From: JAYOEY01 sp038120295
Lineage (GTDB): Bacteria > Pseudomonadota > Alphaproteobacteria > MPNO01 > UBA2964
Length of the DNA stretch: 64,000 nucleotides
Assembly: GCA_038120295.1 (NCBI GenBank)
Contig: JAYOLL010000013.1
Coordinates: 27,534-91,533 of the forward strand
Reading direction: 5' to 3'
Part shown: one piece after another, positions 52,141 through 61,535 of the stretch
Numbering within the stretch: the stretch's first letter is position 1
Layout: every line of letters begins with the position of its first letter
Notes under the pieces: generated by a model
Seen by the model: the letters and a program-made list of their open reading frames with translations, nothing else
Databases searched by the model: none
Told to the model about the DNA's origin: nothing
Program-made: the position numbers and the translations under genes

Positions 52141-52234
52141 GGAGGTTGGCGGTGGACGGGACACTCGCCAACCCGGTCAGGTCCGGAAGGAAGCAGCCGT
52201 AACGAGATTCTCCCGGGTCGCCTGTCCAGCCTCC
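52141..52234 (+). ncRNA. ffs: Signal recognition particle RNA (4.5S type)
   Basis: The ends pair (GGAGGTTGG with CCAGCCTCC), and the apical domain carries the conserved GGTCAGGTCCGGAAGGAAGC and the symmetric loop side CAGCCGTAACGA, the Ffh-binding region. Size of about 94 bases matches the small alphaproteobacterial SRP RNA. It lies 32 bases before the dnaX start, the usual alphaproteobacterial order. Confidence 0.93.
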
Positions 52235-52266
52235 CACCTTACACCGGCCAATGTCACCGGGCGCAC

Positions 52267-54084
52267 ATGGACGAAAATCAGTCGGAACAGCCATACCGCG
52301 TCCTTGCGCGCAAATACCGTCCCCGCACCTTCGCCGAGCTGATCGGTCAGGACGCGATGGTGCGGACCCTCACCAATGCCATCGCCGCCGACCGCCTGCC
52401 GCACGCCTTTATCCTGACCGGCGTACGCGGGGTCGGAAAGACGTCGACTGCGCGGATTATCGCGCGGGCTCTGAACTGCATCGGCGAGGATGGAAACGGC
52501 GGGCCGACGGCGGACCCCTGCGGCGTTTGCGAACATTGCGTAGCGATCACCGAAGACCGCCATGTCGATGTGATCGAGATGGATGCGGCAAGCCGCACCG
52601 GCGTCGACGATATCCGGGAGCTGATCGACGGGGTGCGCTACCGGCCGGTGAATGCGCGTTACAAGATCTACATTATCGACGAAGTCCACATGCTGTCGAA
52701 GAACGCGTTCAACGCGTTGCTCAAGACGCTGGAAGAACCGCCCGAGCATGTGAAATTCCTGTTCGCCACGACCGAAACCCGCCGCGTACCGGTGACGGTG
52801 CTGTCGCGCTGCCAGCGCTTCGATCTGCGCCGGGTTGATATCCCGGTGCTCAGCGCGCATTTCGCCTCCATCGCCGAACAGGAAGGGATTGCGATTTCAG
52901 AAGGCGCCATCGGTCTCGTTGCCCGTGCCGCCGATGGGTCTGTGCGCGATGGGCTGTCCCTGCTGGACCAGGCCATCGCCCATGCCGGCGGTGCGGACAG
53001 CGCGGAGGGCGTCGGGGAAGAGATCGTTCGCGACATGCTGGGCCTGGTCGATGGCGGAAAGCTGTACGACCTGTTCGAGGCGGCTATGGGCGGAAAGGCG
53101 TCGGAAGCTCTTGATGCGTTCGCCGACATGCATAATTCCGGCGCCGATCCGGCCCAGGTGCTCGTAGACCTGTTACAGCTCACGCACTGGCTGAGCCGGC
53201 TGAAACTGTCGCCCGCGGCGGCGCAGGCGGCCGGCGTGTCGCAGATGGATGCAGAGCGCGGCAGCGCGCTCGCCGAAAAGCTCAGCATGCCGGTCCTGGG
53301 CCGGACGTGGCAGCTTCTGGTCAAGGGGCTGGGCGAAGTGCGCATGGCGCCGTCCGCCGGCCAGGCGGCTGAGATGGTGTTGATCCGGCTTGCCTACATG
53401 GCGGATATGCCGCCGCCCGTCGATGTCATCCGGAAGCTGACGAGCGGCGCCGCTGAATCGGTCACGCCTGCAGGCGGCGCACCGGCTTCTGCGCCCGCAC
53501 GACCTTCCGGCAATGGCGGTGCGACCGCCATGACAGGTGGTGGGGCTGCTCCGGCCCTGCGTCCCGATGAACCGCCCGCACCCGAGACCGCACCCGAGAC
53601 CGCGCCCGATACGATGCCCCAGGCTGCGCTCGCCGAACCGTCGCCGGCCGGGCTGCCGATGCCGGGAAGCTTCGAGGAGGTAGTGGCGCTGTTCGACGAA
53701 AAGCGCGAGGCGCTGTTGCATGCCCATCTGGTCAACCGCGTCCATCTGGTCGGGTTTCAGCCCGGCCATATCGAGCTTCGCGCGCAAGACGATGCGCCGG
53801 GCGATCTGGCCAACCGCGTGATCCGGCTGCTGAATGAATGGACCGGCGAAAACTGGCTGGTCAGCCTGAGCGATGAGCCTGGCGCGGAGACGCTTGGCAA
53901 TCAGCGCCGCGCAGCGGCAGAAGTACGCCGTGGCGAAGCGATCGGTCATCCCCTGGTGCAGGAGGCGCTCTCTCTGTTTCCCGGAGCGACCGTAGAAGCC
54001 GTAGTGGAACGCGAAGAGCCGACCCTGGACGAGTTGCCGCCGGCGCCGGACGATGATGAAGAGGAAGAAGAGAACGGATTATGA
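52267..54084 (+). CDS. dnaX: DNA polymerase III subunit gamma/tau
   Basis: 605 residues from ATG 52267. The AAA+ clamp-loader domain has Walker A at 52-60 (GVRGVGKTS), a zinc module (CGVCEHC) and Walker B/sensor IIDEVHMLSKNAFNALLKTLEEPPE (in two parts of one loop). A Pro/Ala-rich linker (PETAPETAPD style) precedes the tau-type C-terminal domain. It loads the sliding clamp and links polymerase to helicase. No slippery frameshift heptamer was noticed. Overlaps ybaB by four bases. Confidence 0.93.
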   Translation: MDENQSEQPYRVLARKYRPRTFAELIGQDAMVRTLTNAIAADRLPHAFILTGVRGVGKTSTARIIARALNCIGEDGNGGPTADPCGVCEHCVAITEDRHVDVIEMDAASRTGVDDIRELIDGVRYRPVNARYKIYIIDEVHMLSKNAFNALLKTLEEPPEHVKFLFATTETRRVPVTVLSRCQRFDLRRVDIPVLSAHFASIAEQEGIAISEGAIGLVARAADGSVRDGLSLLDQAIAHAGGADSAEGVGEEIVRDMLGLVDGGKLYDLFEAAMGGKASEALDAFADMHNSGADPAQVLVDLLQLTHWLSRLKLSPAAAQAAGVSQMDAERGSALAEKLSMPVLGRTWQLLVKGLGEVRMAPSAGQAAEMVLIRLAYMADMPPPVDVIRKLTSGAAESVTPAGGAPASAPARPSGNGGATAMTGGGAAPALRPDEPPAPETAPETAPDTMPQAALAEPSPAGLPMPGSFEEVVALFDEKREALLHAHLVNRVHLVGFQPGHIELRAQDDAPGDLANRVIRLLNEWTGENWLVSLSDEPGAETLGNQRRAAAEVRRGEAIGHPLVQEALSLFPGATVEAVVEREEPTLDELPPAPDDDEEEEENGL

Positions 54085-54404
54085 AAAATCTCGGCCAGAT
54101 GATGAAGCAGGCTCAGGAAATGCAGGCCAAAATGCAGGAAATGCAGGAAAAGCTTGCCGAGATCGAAATCGATGGTTCGTCGGGCGCCGGTATGGTTTCG
54201 GTGACCGTTAGCGGCAAGGGCGATCTGCGTAAGGTGAAGATCGATCCCAGCCTGTTCAACTCGGACGACGCCGAGGTCGTCGAGGACCTGATCGTGGCCG
54301 CGTTCAGCGACGCGAAGCGCAAGCTCGATGAACGATTGCAGGAAGAAATGTCCAAGCTGACCGGTGGGCTGAACCTGCCACCCGGTTTCCAGATGCCGTT
54401 TTGA
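54081..54404 (+). CDS. YbaB/EbfC family nucleoid-associated protein
   Basis: 107 residues, beginning MKNLGQMMKQAQEMQAKMQ, a Met/Gln-rich helix typical of the family, then SVTVSGKGDLRKVKIDPSL and a final helix KRKLDERLQEEMSKLTGG. It dimerises and binds DNA. Genes for it lie between dnaX and recR across many bacteria, as here; overlap with dnaX by four bases and 12-base gap to recR. Confidence 0.92.
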   Translation: MKNLGQMMKQAQEMQAKMQEMQEKLAEIEIDGSSGAGMVSVTVSGKGDLRKVKIDPSLFNSDDAEVVEDLIVAAFSDAKRKLDERLQEEMSKLTGGLNLPPGFQMPF

Positions 54405-54416
54405 GAGTCTGAATCC

Positions 54417-55010
54417 ATGGCGGGCGGTGAGATCGACCGGCTGGTGCAGGCGTTTGCGCGCCTGCCGGGTCTGGGGCCGCGGTCGGCGCGTCGCGTCGTG
54501 CTGTTTCTCGTCAAGCGTCGCGAAAGCCTGATGCTGCCGCTGGCGCAGGCTCTGCAATCCGCCGCTGAGGCGATGAAGACCTGTTCGACCTGCGGCAATG
54601 TCGATGTCACCGATCCGTGTCCTGTCTGCGCCGATTCCCGTCGCGATGCGTCGCTGATCTGTGTGGTGGAGGATGTAGCCGATCTCTGGGCGCTGGAGCG
54701 CGCGATGGTGTATGGCGGCCGCTATCACGTTTTGGGCGGCGTCCTGTCGGCGCTCGACGGCAAGGGACCCGAAGATCTGTCCATCGCCGGCCTGGTGGAA
54801 CGCGCTCGGTCGGACGAGGTGACCGAAGTTATCCTTGCAACATCTGCCACGGTAGAAGGCCAGACTACTGCGCATTACGTCGCCGACCGGCTGATGGACG
54901 CGAACGTAAAGATCTCAGGCCTCGCCCACGGTGTCCCGGTCGGCGGCGAACTCGACTATCTCGACGATGGCACCCTGTCGGCGGCGCTCAAGGAACGCCG
55001 GGCGCTGTAA
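54417..55010 (+). CDS. recR: Recombination protein RecR
   Basis: 197 residues. A helix-hairpin-helix region (RLPGLGPRSARRVVLFL), the zinc finger with C56, C59, C68 and C71, and the Toprim domain (ICVVEDVADLWALERA, and onwards to VGGELDYLDDGTLSAAL) follow in order. It works with RecF/RecO in gap repair and RecA loading. Last gene of dnaX-ybaB-recR; a weak hairpin lies downstream. Confidence 0.93.
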   Translation: MAGGEIDRLVQAFARLPGLGPRSARRVVLFLVKRRESLMLPLAQALQSAAEAMKTCSTCGNVDVTDPCPVCADSRRDASLICVVEDVADLWALERAMVYGGRYHVLGGVLSALDGKGPEDLSIAGLVERARSDEVTEVILATSATVEGQTTAHYVADRLMDANVKISGLAHGVPVGGELDYLDDGTLSAALKERRAL

Positions 55011-55052
55011 CCGAGGTCTTGCCCGGACCAGTCCTCCATAATGTTCAATGGC

Positions 55053-55068
55053 CGCCGCGAATGCGGCG
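55053..55068. terminator. Weak hairpin between recR and the nucleoside transporter gene
   Basis: CGCCGC (55053-55058) pairs with GCGGCG (55063-55068), loop GAAT, followed by CTATTT. It sits between convergent genes and may terminate recR, but the stem is short and there is no long T tract. Confidence 0.3.
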
Positions 55069-55072
55069 CTAT

Positions 55073-56299
55073 TTACAGAACGAGTCCAGCTACCGCCGCC
55101 GTCAGCCAGGTGGCGAGCGCACCGCTGACGATGGTCTTGAGGCCGAGACCGGCGAGCTCGCTGCGTCGGTCGGGGGCCATGGCCCCGAGCCCGCCGAGCA
55201 TGATGCCGAGGCTGCCGAAATTGGCGAAGCCGCACAGCGCATAGGTCATGATCAGCCGGCTGTGATCCGACAGCGTCCCGGGTTCCAGACCGGAAAGATT
55301 CAGATAGGCGATCAGCTCGTTGAGTACGATCTTGGTGCCCATCAGCGCGCCGGCGGTTCCGGCCTCCGCCCAGGGGATGCCGATCAGCCAGGCGAGCGGG
55401 GCCAGCGCGTAGCCGAGAATCGCCTGCAGCGTCAGCGCGTCGCCGCCGATTGCGCCCAGGATCATATTGACCAGCGCGACCAGGCCGATGAGGACGATCA
55501 GCATTGCGCCGATATTGAGCAGCAGCGTCAGCCCGTCGATTGTACCGCGGGTGATCGCATCCATCGAATTTTCATAGAGCTTGCCCAGCTCTGCGGCTGT
55601 CGGCGGGACGTTCTCGTCCTGCGGAACCATGATGCGGGCGATCACGATGGCGGCGATGGCGTTCAGCACGGAGGCTGCCAGCAAATGGCCGATCGCGCCC
55701 GGCACCGCGTCTTTCAGAAAGGTCGCGTACAGAACCAGCACGGTCCCAGCGATGGTGGCCATGCCGGCGGTCATGATCAGGAACAGGTCGCTGCGGCTCG
55801 CCTTCGCCAGGTAAGGTTTCACCAGCAGCGGCGCCTCAACCATGCCGACAAACACGTTGGCGGCGACGCTGACGCCTGCGGTACCGCCGAGCCCGAGCGT
55901 CCGCCGCAGGCACCAGGCGAATCCCCGTACCACCAGCGGCAGGACCCGCCAGTGATAAAGCAGCGCCGACAAAGCGCTGATGATGAGGACCAGCGGCAGC
56001 GCCTGAAAGGCGAGGACGAAGCTGCTTGTCCCCGGTTTGATCTCGAACGGCAGGCTGCCGCCGCCGAGATAGCCCAGCACCACGGACGTGCCGGCGCGCG
56101 TCGCAGCCTGCAGCGCGTCGACCAGAGCGTTTGCCGCCAGAAAAGACTCTCGCACCGCCGGGATTTTCAGCAGAAGCAGCGCCAGAGCAATGTGCAGTGC
56201 CATGCCGACGCAGATAAGGCGGACCGGGGCGGCGCGGCGGTTTTCGCTGATGGCCCAGGCGATGAGCAGGATAACGACGATGCCTCCCAGCGCCTGCAT
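55073..56299 (-). CDS. Concentrative nucleoside transporter (NupC family)
   Basis: 408 residues with about ten membrane helices. Family landmarks are GGIVVILLIAWAISENRRA at the start, GVSVAANVFVGMVEAPLLVKPYL in the centre and GTKIVLNELIAYLNL near the end. It carries nucleosides inward with protons or sodium. It lies eight bases downstream of rmuC on the same strand and so is probably in its transcript. Confidence 0.88.
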   Translation of the reverse strand: MQALGGIVVILLIAWAISENRRAAPVRLICVGMALHIALALLLLKIPAVRESFLAANALVDALQAATRAGTSVVLGYLGGGSLPFEIKPGTSSFVLAFQALPLVLIISALSALLYHWRVLPLVVRGFAWCLRRTLGLGGTAGVSVAANVFVGMVEAPLLVKPYLAKASRSDLFLIMTAGMATIAGTVLVLYATFLKDAVPGAIGHLLAASVLNAIAAIVIARIMVPQDENVPPTAAELGKLYENSMDAITRGTIDGLTLLLNIGAMLIVLIGLVALVNMILGAIGGDALTLQAILGYALAPLAWLIGIPWAEAGTAGALMGTKIVLNELIAYLNLSGLEPGTLSDHSRLIMTYALCGFANFGSLGIMLGGLGAMAPDRRSELAGLGLKTIVSGALATWLTAAVAGLVL

Positions 56300-56307
56300 G
56301 GGTAAGC

Positions 56308-57408
56308 CTATTGGCCGACGCGGTGAAGCCGTTCGGGCGGGGCGGCGAGCGCTTCTTCTGGCCCGGCCTCGCCGAACTCCAGCTCGCCGATCCGTTCGCC
56401 GCGGCGGGTAATCTTGCCGGCGGAGGTACGGATTTCGCGCAGATCCTTTTCCGCCTGCGAGAAATGTTTTTCCAGATTTTCCACGCGCTGATCCAAACGG
56501 CCGATATCTTCCATCATGGTCAGCACTTCCTTCTGGATGAGACCTGCCTGTTCGCGCATATGGACGTCCTTCAGGACGGCCCTCACGGTATTCAGCGTCG
56601 CCATCAGCGTGGTCGGCGACACGATCCAGACGCGATAGCCGTAGGACTGATCCACAATGTGGGACAGGTTGGCGTGGAGCTCGGCATAGACGGCTTCCGA
56701 CGGCATGAACATCAACGCCGATTCCGCCGTTTCGCCCGGCACGATATAGCGCTCCGCAATATGCTTCACATGGGTCAGCACGTCGGCGGCGAAGCGCTTG
56801 CGCGCGGTCTCCCGGGTCTCATCCGTTGCATCGACGAGCTGACGATAGCCTTCCAGCGGGAACTTGGCGTCGATCACGATCGGACCCGGTGGGTTGGGCA
56901 ATTTAATCAGGCAGTCGGCCCGGCGTCCGTTGCCGAGGGTGGCCTGAAACCCGTAGGCCGACGGCGGCAGCGCCGCCTTTACGAGGTCCTGCAGCTGAAC
57001 TTCTCCGAATGCGCCGCGCGCCTGCTTGTTCGACAAAATGTCCTGCAGCCCTACGACCTGTGTCGAGAGGTCGGTGATCTTCTTTTGCGCCGCATCGATG
57101 ACGGCGAGCCGTTCCTGAAGCTTCGCCATGGTCTCGCCGGTCTTCGTCGAACTCAGTTGCAGGGAATCACCGACCTTTTTACCGAGATCGCCCAACCGTT
57201 CCTCGAGCATCTTCGTGATGGCCCGTTCCTGTGCCTGCATCCGCTCGGCGAGCTGCGCCTGTTGCGCCGCCGTGCTTTCAGCCATCTGGCTCAGCCGGCC
57301 TGCCAGCTCGGCATCGGTGCCGCCATTGCGCTGCGCCAGGAAAAACGCCAGCCCCGCGCCCGCAGCGGCGGCGACAACAGCAATCAGGATCAGAAGAGTC
57401 GTTTCCAT
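56308..57408 (-). CDS. rmuC: DNA recombination protein RmuC
   Basis: 366 residues. An N-terminal membrane helix (LLILIAVVAAAAGAGLAFFL) is followed by a coiled-coil (residues 30-110) and the RmuC nuclease-like domain (NKQARGAFGEVQLQDLV, IVIDAKFPLEGYRQLV, ESALMFMPSEAVYAEL). It limits DNA inversions and is thought to be a nuclease. Upstream of the transporter; divergent from def with 160 bases between. Confidence 0.88.
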   Translation of the reverse strand: METTLLILIAVVAAAAGAGLAFFLAQRNGGTDAELAGRLSQMAESTAAQQAQLAERMQAQERAITKMLEERLGDLGKKVGDSLQLSSTKTGETMAKLQERLAVIDAAQKKITDLSTQVVGLQDILSNKQARGAFGEVQLQDLVKAALPPSAYGFQATLGNGRRADCLIKLPNPPGPIVIDAKFPLEGYRQLVDATDETRETARKRFAADVLTHVKHIAERYIVPGETAESALMFMPSEAVYAELHANLSHIVDQSYGYRVWIVSPTTLMATLNTVRAVLKDVHMREQAGLIQKEVLTMMEDIGRLDQRVENLEKHFSQAEKDLREIRTSAGKITRRGERIGELEFGEAGPEEALAAPPERLHRVGQ

Positions 57409-57568
57409 GCGTTATGTCCATGAAGGCACGTGAAACCGGAAAAAATCCTATCATGCCTGCCCCGAATCGTCCGGGACCGGGCCGGTTAGCGGGCCGAACG
57501 CTTGACGTGGCGAAGATGCCGCAATACCTACTTGGCGTCGCAACGCATCACAGGATACGCAACGCGGA

Positions 57569-58096
57569 ATGGCCATTCGCCCGATCATCAAAGCGCCCGA
57601 TCCGGTTCTCAAGCGGAAATGCCTGCCGGTAGAGAAGGTGGACTCTCATCTGCGTCAGCTTATGGACGACATGCTGGAAACGATGTACGCGGCGCCGGGC
57701 GTGGGACTCGCGGCGCCTCAGGTGGGCGTGCACAAGAGAGTCATCGTGGTCGATGTGTCCGACCCCACGGGCGAAGAGCGCGAACCGCTCAGGATGGCGA
57801 ATCCCGAGATTATCGAAGCGTCAGAGGACATCGTCCTGCGCGAGGAAGGTTGCCTGTCCTTTCCCGAACATTATGCAGAGGTCGAACGACCTGCGACCGT
57901 ACGCGTCCGCTACCTCGACCAGGACAACGAAATCCGGGAGATCGACGCCGAAGGGCTGCTGTCGGTCTGCGTCCAGCATGAAATGGATCACCTCGACGGC
58001 GTTCTGTTCGTCGATCACCTGTCGTCGCTCAAGCGCAACATAATCGTGCGCAAGATGACCAAGCTGAAGCGGGCCAAAGCGACCGCCAGCGTCTGA
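57569..58096 (+). CDS. def: Peptide deformylase
   Basis: 175 residues. Three metal motifs are in place: GVGLAAPQVG (44-53), EEGCLSFPEHY with C94, and QHEMDHLDG with H136 and H140. It removes the N-formyl group from new proteins. First gene of the def-fmt-truA unit; a 16-base gap to fmt. Confidence 0.93.
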   Translation: MAIRPIIKAPDPVLKRKCLPVEKVDSHLRQLMDDMLETMYAAPGVGLAAPQVGVHKRVIVVDVSDPTGEEREPLRMANPEIIEASEDIVLREEGCLSFPEHYAEVERPATVRVRYLDQDNEIREIDAEGLLSVCVQHEMDHLDGVLFVDHLSSLKRNIIVRKMTKLKRAKATASV

Positions 58097-58112
58097 CCGG
58101 GCAGACCCTCTC

Positions 58113-59066
58113 ATGGCCCGCCTGAGACTTGTCTTCATGGGAACGCCGGAGATCGCGGTGCCGCCGCTGGCGGCTTTGCTCGATGCTGGCCACGACATTG
58201 CCTGCGTCTATACCCAGCCGCCGCGGCCCGCCGGACGCGGTCACCGCGTGACGCCCTCGCCGGTACAGGCCTTCGCGGAAAAACGGGGACTCGACGTTCG
58301 CCATCCCGAATCTCTCAGGGACCCTGCCGTCCAGGCGGATTTTGCCGCGCTTGAGGCAGATGCGGCCGTGGTGATCGCCTACGGGCTGATTCTGCCTGCA
58401 CCGGTTCTTTCCGCACCCCGTCTGGGATGTCTGAACATCCACATGTCGCTGCTGCCGCGCTGGCGCGGCGCGGCGCCGATCCACCGGGCGATCGAGGCAG
58501 GCGATGCGGAGACTGGCGTTTCCATCATGCAGATGGACGAAGGGCTCGATACGGGCCCGGTTTTCGCCATGCAGCCCACACCGATTGCCGACGATGCGAC
58601 TGTCGGCGATCTGCACGATTCGCTGGCTGCGCTCGGCGCCGACATGATCGTCGACGTGCTGGCAAAGCTGGCGTCGGGAGAGATCGTCGCGATGCCCCAG
58701 TCCGAGGAAGGCGCGACCTACGCGAAGAAGGTCACGCGCGAGCAGGGCAATATCGACTGGTCGCAGGATGCGGACGTTCTGGCGCGTCGTGTGCGGGCGT
58801 TCCACCCCTGGCCCGGGACGCGATTCGCCCATTCGGACGGGCGGGGCAATGTCTGGATACGCGTATTGACCGCCGAAGCAGCCGAGAAAAACGACGGAGC
58901 AGCGCCCGGAACTGTTCTGGATAGCGAGCCGACTATTGCCTGCGGCAAGGGTGCGCTTCGCCTGCTGCGTCTTCAGCGGCCGGGCAAGGCGGCGGCGGAC
59001 GCCGATGCGTTCCTCCGCGGCTACGACCTGCCGGTTGGGACAGTGCTCCCCGGGACGAATTCGTGA
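58113..59066 (+). CDS. fmt: Methionyl-tRNA formyltransferase
   Basis: 317 residues. The formyltransferase domain has LVFMGTPEIAVPPLAALL, the folate-site NIHMSLLPRWRGAAPIHRA and GLDTGPVFAMQPTPI; the C-terminal OB-like domain ends the protein. It formylates initiator tRNA and is the partner of Def. Overlaps truA by four bases. Confidence 0.93.
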   Translation: MARLRLVFMGTPEIAVPPLAALLDAGHDIACVYTQPPRPAGRGHRVTPSPVQAFAEKRGLDVRHPESLRDPAVQADFAALEADAAVVIAYGLILPAPVLSAPRLGCLNIHMSLLPRWRGAAPIHRAIEAGDAETGVSIMQMDEGLDTGPVFAMQPTPIADDATVGDLHDSLAALGADMIVDVLAKLASGEIVAMPQSEEGATYAKKVTREQGNIDWSQDADVLARRVRAFHPWPGTRFAHSDGRGNVWIRVLTAEAAEKNDGAAPGTVLDSEPTIACGKGALRLLRLQRPGKAAADADAFLRGYDLPVGTVLPGTNS

Positions 59067-59815
59067 CCCGCTACCGGCTGACGGTCGAATATGACGGCGG
59101 CAACTATGTCGGCTGGCAGCGGCAGGATAACGGACCGTCGATCCAGCAGGCGCTGGAGGAGGCGATTCGTTCGTTCTGCGGCGAAACTGCCATCGTCCAG
59201 GGGGCGGGCCGGACCGATGCAGGCGTTCATGCGCTGGGCCAGGTCGCACATATCGACCTCGAAAAGCCAACCGATGCCGACACGGTGCGTGACGCCCTGA
59301 ACGCGCATCTCCGCCCGCAACCCATTGCGGTGATTGAGGCCCGGGCCGTCAGCGAAGATTTTCACGCCCGCTTTTCCGCGGTCGAGCGCGCCTACCTCTA
59401 CCGCTTTCTCGACCGCCGCCCGCCGCCGACGCTGGAGGCGGGGCGCGCCTGGCACGTAAACCGGTCGCTGGACGCCGACGCCATGCATGCCGCCGGCCAG
59501 GCGCTCGTCGGGAAACACGATTTCACGTCGTTTCGCGCCAGCATCTGCCAGGCGAAAAGCCCGGTGAAGACGCTGACATCGCTGTCGGTCGGTCGGGTTG
59601 GCGAGGAAATTCACCTGAATGTCCGGGCGTTGTCCTTCCTGCATCACCAGGTACGCAATATCGCGGGTACGCTCAAGCTGGTCGGCGAAGGCAAATGGTC
59701 GGTCGAAGATGTCGGCGCAGCGCTTGCGGCGCATGACCGCGCCGCCGCCGGCCCGACGGCGCCGCCCGAGGGGCTTTACCTGACAGAGGTCGTTTATCCG
59801 CCGATCACGGGCTGA
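59063..59815 (+). CDS. truA: tRNA pseudouridine(38-40) synthase
   Basis: 250 residues. The catalytic Asp is D52 in GAGRTDAGVHALGQVAH; the N-terminal VEYDGGNYVGWQRQDNGPS and the later LSFLHHQVRNIAGTLKLVG are typical of TruA. It modifies the anticodon stem-loop of several tRNAs. Last of the def-fmt-truA unit; its final 22 bases overlap the end of the convergent membrane-protein gene. Confidence 0.92.
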   Translation: MTRYRLTVEYDGGNYVGWQRQDNGPSIQQALEEAIRSFCGETAIVQGAGRTDAGVHALGQVAHIDLEKPTDADTVRDALNAHLRPQPIAVIEARAVSEDFHARFSAVERAYLYRFLDRRPPPTLEAGRAWHVNRSLDADAMHAAGQALVGKHDFTSFRASICQAKSPVKTLTSLSVGRVGEEIHLNVRALSFLHHQVRNIAGTLKLVGEGKWSVEDVGAALAAHDRAAAGPTAPPEGLYLTEVVYPPITG

Positions 59816-60384
59816 CCCGCCAGCAGCCGGTCGCTCCATCCCTGAATCGTCAGGCTGAGAAGAAGATCGAGAAAGACGAGGCCCACCGCGCCGGCTGCGG
59901 GTACTTCCAGGGCGGCGTGGGCGACAAACCCTTCGTAGGCGAGAATGGCGACGATTGCGATGATTGTCAGAATGTTGCCCAGTTCCCTTGGAACGATGCC
60001 GCCGGCGACGAGCGCCGTTACGCCGAGCATGAGCGTAATCTCCAGAACCCGCGCCCAGTTATAAGCCGCGATATAACGGCAGAAATTCTCTCCGGCATCG
60101 AACAGGCGGAGGACGTGAAATACGATGTAGGGGAAAGCCACCCACCCCATCGCGTAGGCAGTCGCCTGGATGAAGAAAGCCCAGAACGGGCTGACATTGA
60201 TTTCCACATGCGCGCTCCGCAGCAGGAGCAGAATCGCGAAGGCGGGAAACACGACAAAGGCGGCCCAGAAGGAGCGCCAGAACGCCTCCGGTGTGTTGTC
60301 GAACAGATAGGCGCCATTGCGGTCGTATTTCGCCAGAAGCCACGCGCCGAACAGGTACCGGCTGACCTCCTGGCCGCCGATCAT
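59794..60384 (-). CDS. Integral membrane protein of unknown function
   Basis: 196 residues with about five helices (for example FVVFPAFAILLLLRSAHVEI, VLEITLMLGVTALVAGGIVP, GAVGLVFLDLLLSLTIQGW). No active-site motif is seen and no family was recognised with confidence; a distant YIP1-like arrangement is possible. It starts with ATG overlapping the dapE stop by four bases, so it is probably expressed with the lysine genes. 3' overlap of 22 bases with truA. Confidence 0.7.
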   Translation of the reverse strand: MIGGQEVSRYLFGAWLLAKYDRNGAYLFDNTPEAFWRSFWAAFVVFPAFAILLLLRSAHVEINVSPFWAFFIQATAYAMGWVAFPYIVFHVLRLFDAGENFCRYIAAYNWARVLEITLMLGVTALVAGGIVPRELGNILTIIAIVAILAYEGFVAHAALEVPAAGAVGLVFLDLLLSLTIQGWSDRLLAGQPVIGG

Positions 60385-61535
60385 GCGCCGAAATACCCGT
60401 CTAGCACTGATGCGTATATATCGGTCAGCTTGGCCAGATCGGACAGTGCGACCCGCTCGTCGGTCTTGTGCATGGTCTGACTGATCAGCCCGAACTCGGC
60501 GACCGCACAGTAATCCTTGATGAAGCGCGCATCCGATGTCCCGCCTGTGGTGCTGAGATCGGCGGTCTTCCCGGTGGCATCCAGAATAGCGGCGGACAGC
60601 AGATCGCTTAACGGACCCGGCGGCGTCAGGAAGGCGTCGCCGGTCCGCTGGTATTCGATCTCGTAATCGCCGCCGATACGGTTGAAATGCGCTTCCAGCC
60701 GTTCGATCAGCGACTCGGTGGTGTGCAGATCGTTGAACCGGATGTTGAAGGTCGCCCGCGCGCTGCCGGGAATGATGTTGGTCGCCGTATTGCCTACATC
60801 GACCGTGGTGAGCTGAAGGTTCGACGGCTGGAAATGGTCCGTGCCGCTGTCGAGCTCGTCATTGACGATAGCGTCCAGCATGGCCACCAGACGCGGCAGC
60901 GGATTGTCGGCGAGATGCGGATAGGCGGTATGGCCCTGCGTGCCATACAGGGTGAGAAAGCCCGACAGCGATCCCCGGCGGCCGATCTTGACCATGTCGC
61001 CCAGAGCCTGCGGATTGGTCGGTTCGCCGACGATGCAGGAATCCAGCTTTTCGCCGTTTTCCTCCATCCAGCCCAGAACCTTGCGGGTGCCGTTGATCGA
61101 CGGGCCCTCCTCGTCGCCGGTGATCAGCAGGCTGATCGAGCCGCCGAAATCGGGGCCGCGCGCTGCCAGGAACCGCGATGCCGCTTCGACGAAACAGGCG
61201 ATCGATCCCTTCATGTCTGTCGCGCCGCGACCGTAGAGGACGCCGTCGATGATCTCGGCCCCGAACGGGTCGACCGTCCATCCGGCGGCATCGCCGACCG
61301 GCACCACATCGGTGTGTCCCGCAAAGCAGAGATTGGGTGCGCCCGTGCCGAGCCGGGCATACAGGTTATCGACGTCAGGCGTACCGTTTTCCGAGAAGGG
61401 CAGGCGGGTACAGCAAAACCCCAGGCTTTCGAGCGCCGTCTGCAGCGTATCTAGCGCGCCCTCGTCGGCAGGCGTGACGCTCGGGCAGCGGATCAGCGCC
61501 TGGGCGAGCTCCAGCGCGTCGATGGACGCGCTCAA
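60381..61535 (-). CDS. dapE: Succinyl-diaminopimelate desuccinylase
   Basis: 384 residues from TTG at 61535, which overlaps the dapD stop as TTGA. M20 metallopeptidase motifs are FAGHTDVVPVGD, GRGATDMKGSIACFVEA, GDEEGPSINGT and, near the end, STTGGTSDARFIKDY. It removes succinate from N-succinyl-LL-diaminopimelate in lysine and peptidoglycan synthesis. An ATG start is not available near the family start, so the TTG is accepted. Confidence 0.92.
   Translation of the reverse strand: MSASIDALELAQALIRCPSVTPADEGALDTLQTALESLGFCCTRLPFSENGTPDVDNLYARLGTGAPNLCFAGHTDVVPVGDAAGWTVDPFGAEIIDGVLYGRGATDMKGSIACFVEAASRFLAARGPDFGGSISLLITGDEEGPSINGTRKVLGWMEENGEKLDSCIVGEPTNPQALGDMVKIGRRGSLSGFLTLYGTQGHTAYPHLADNPLPRLVAMLDAIVNDELDSGTDHFQPSNLQLTTVDVGNTATNIIPGSARATFNIRFNDLHTTESLIERLEAHFNRIGGDYEIEYQRTGDAFLTPPGPLSDLLSAAILDATGKTADLSTTGGTSDARFIKDYCAVAEFGLISQTMHKTDERVALSDLAKLTDIYASVLDGYFGA

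Noticed and set aside
52267..54084. Programmed frameshift in dnaX
   Set aside because: No A-rich slippery heptamer with downstream hairpin was noticed.
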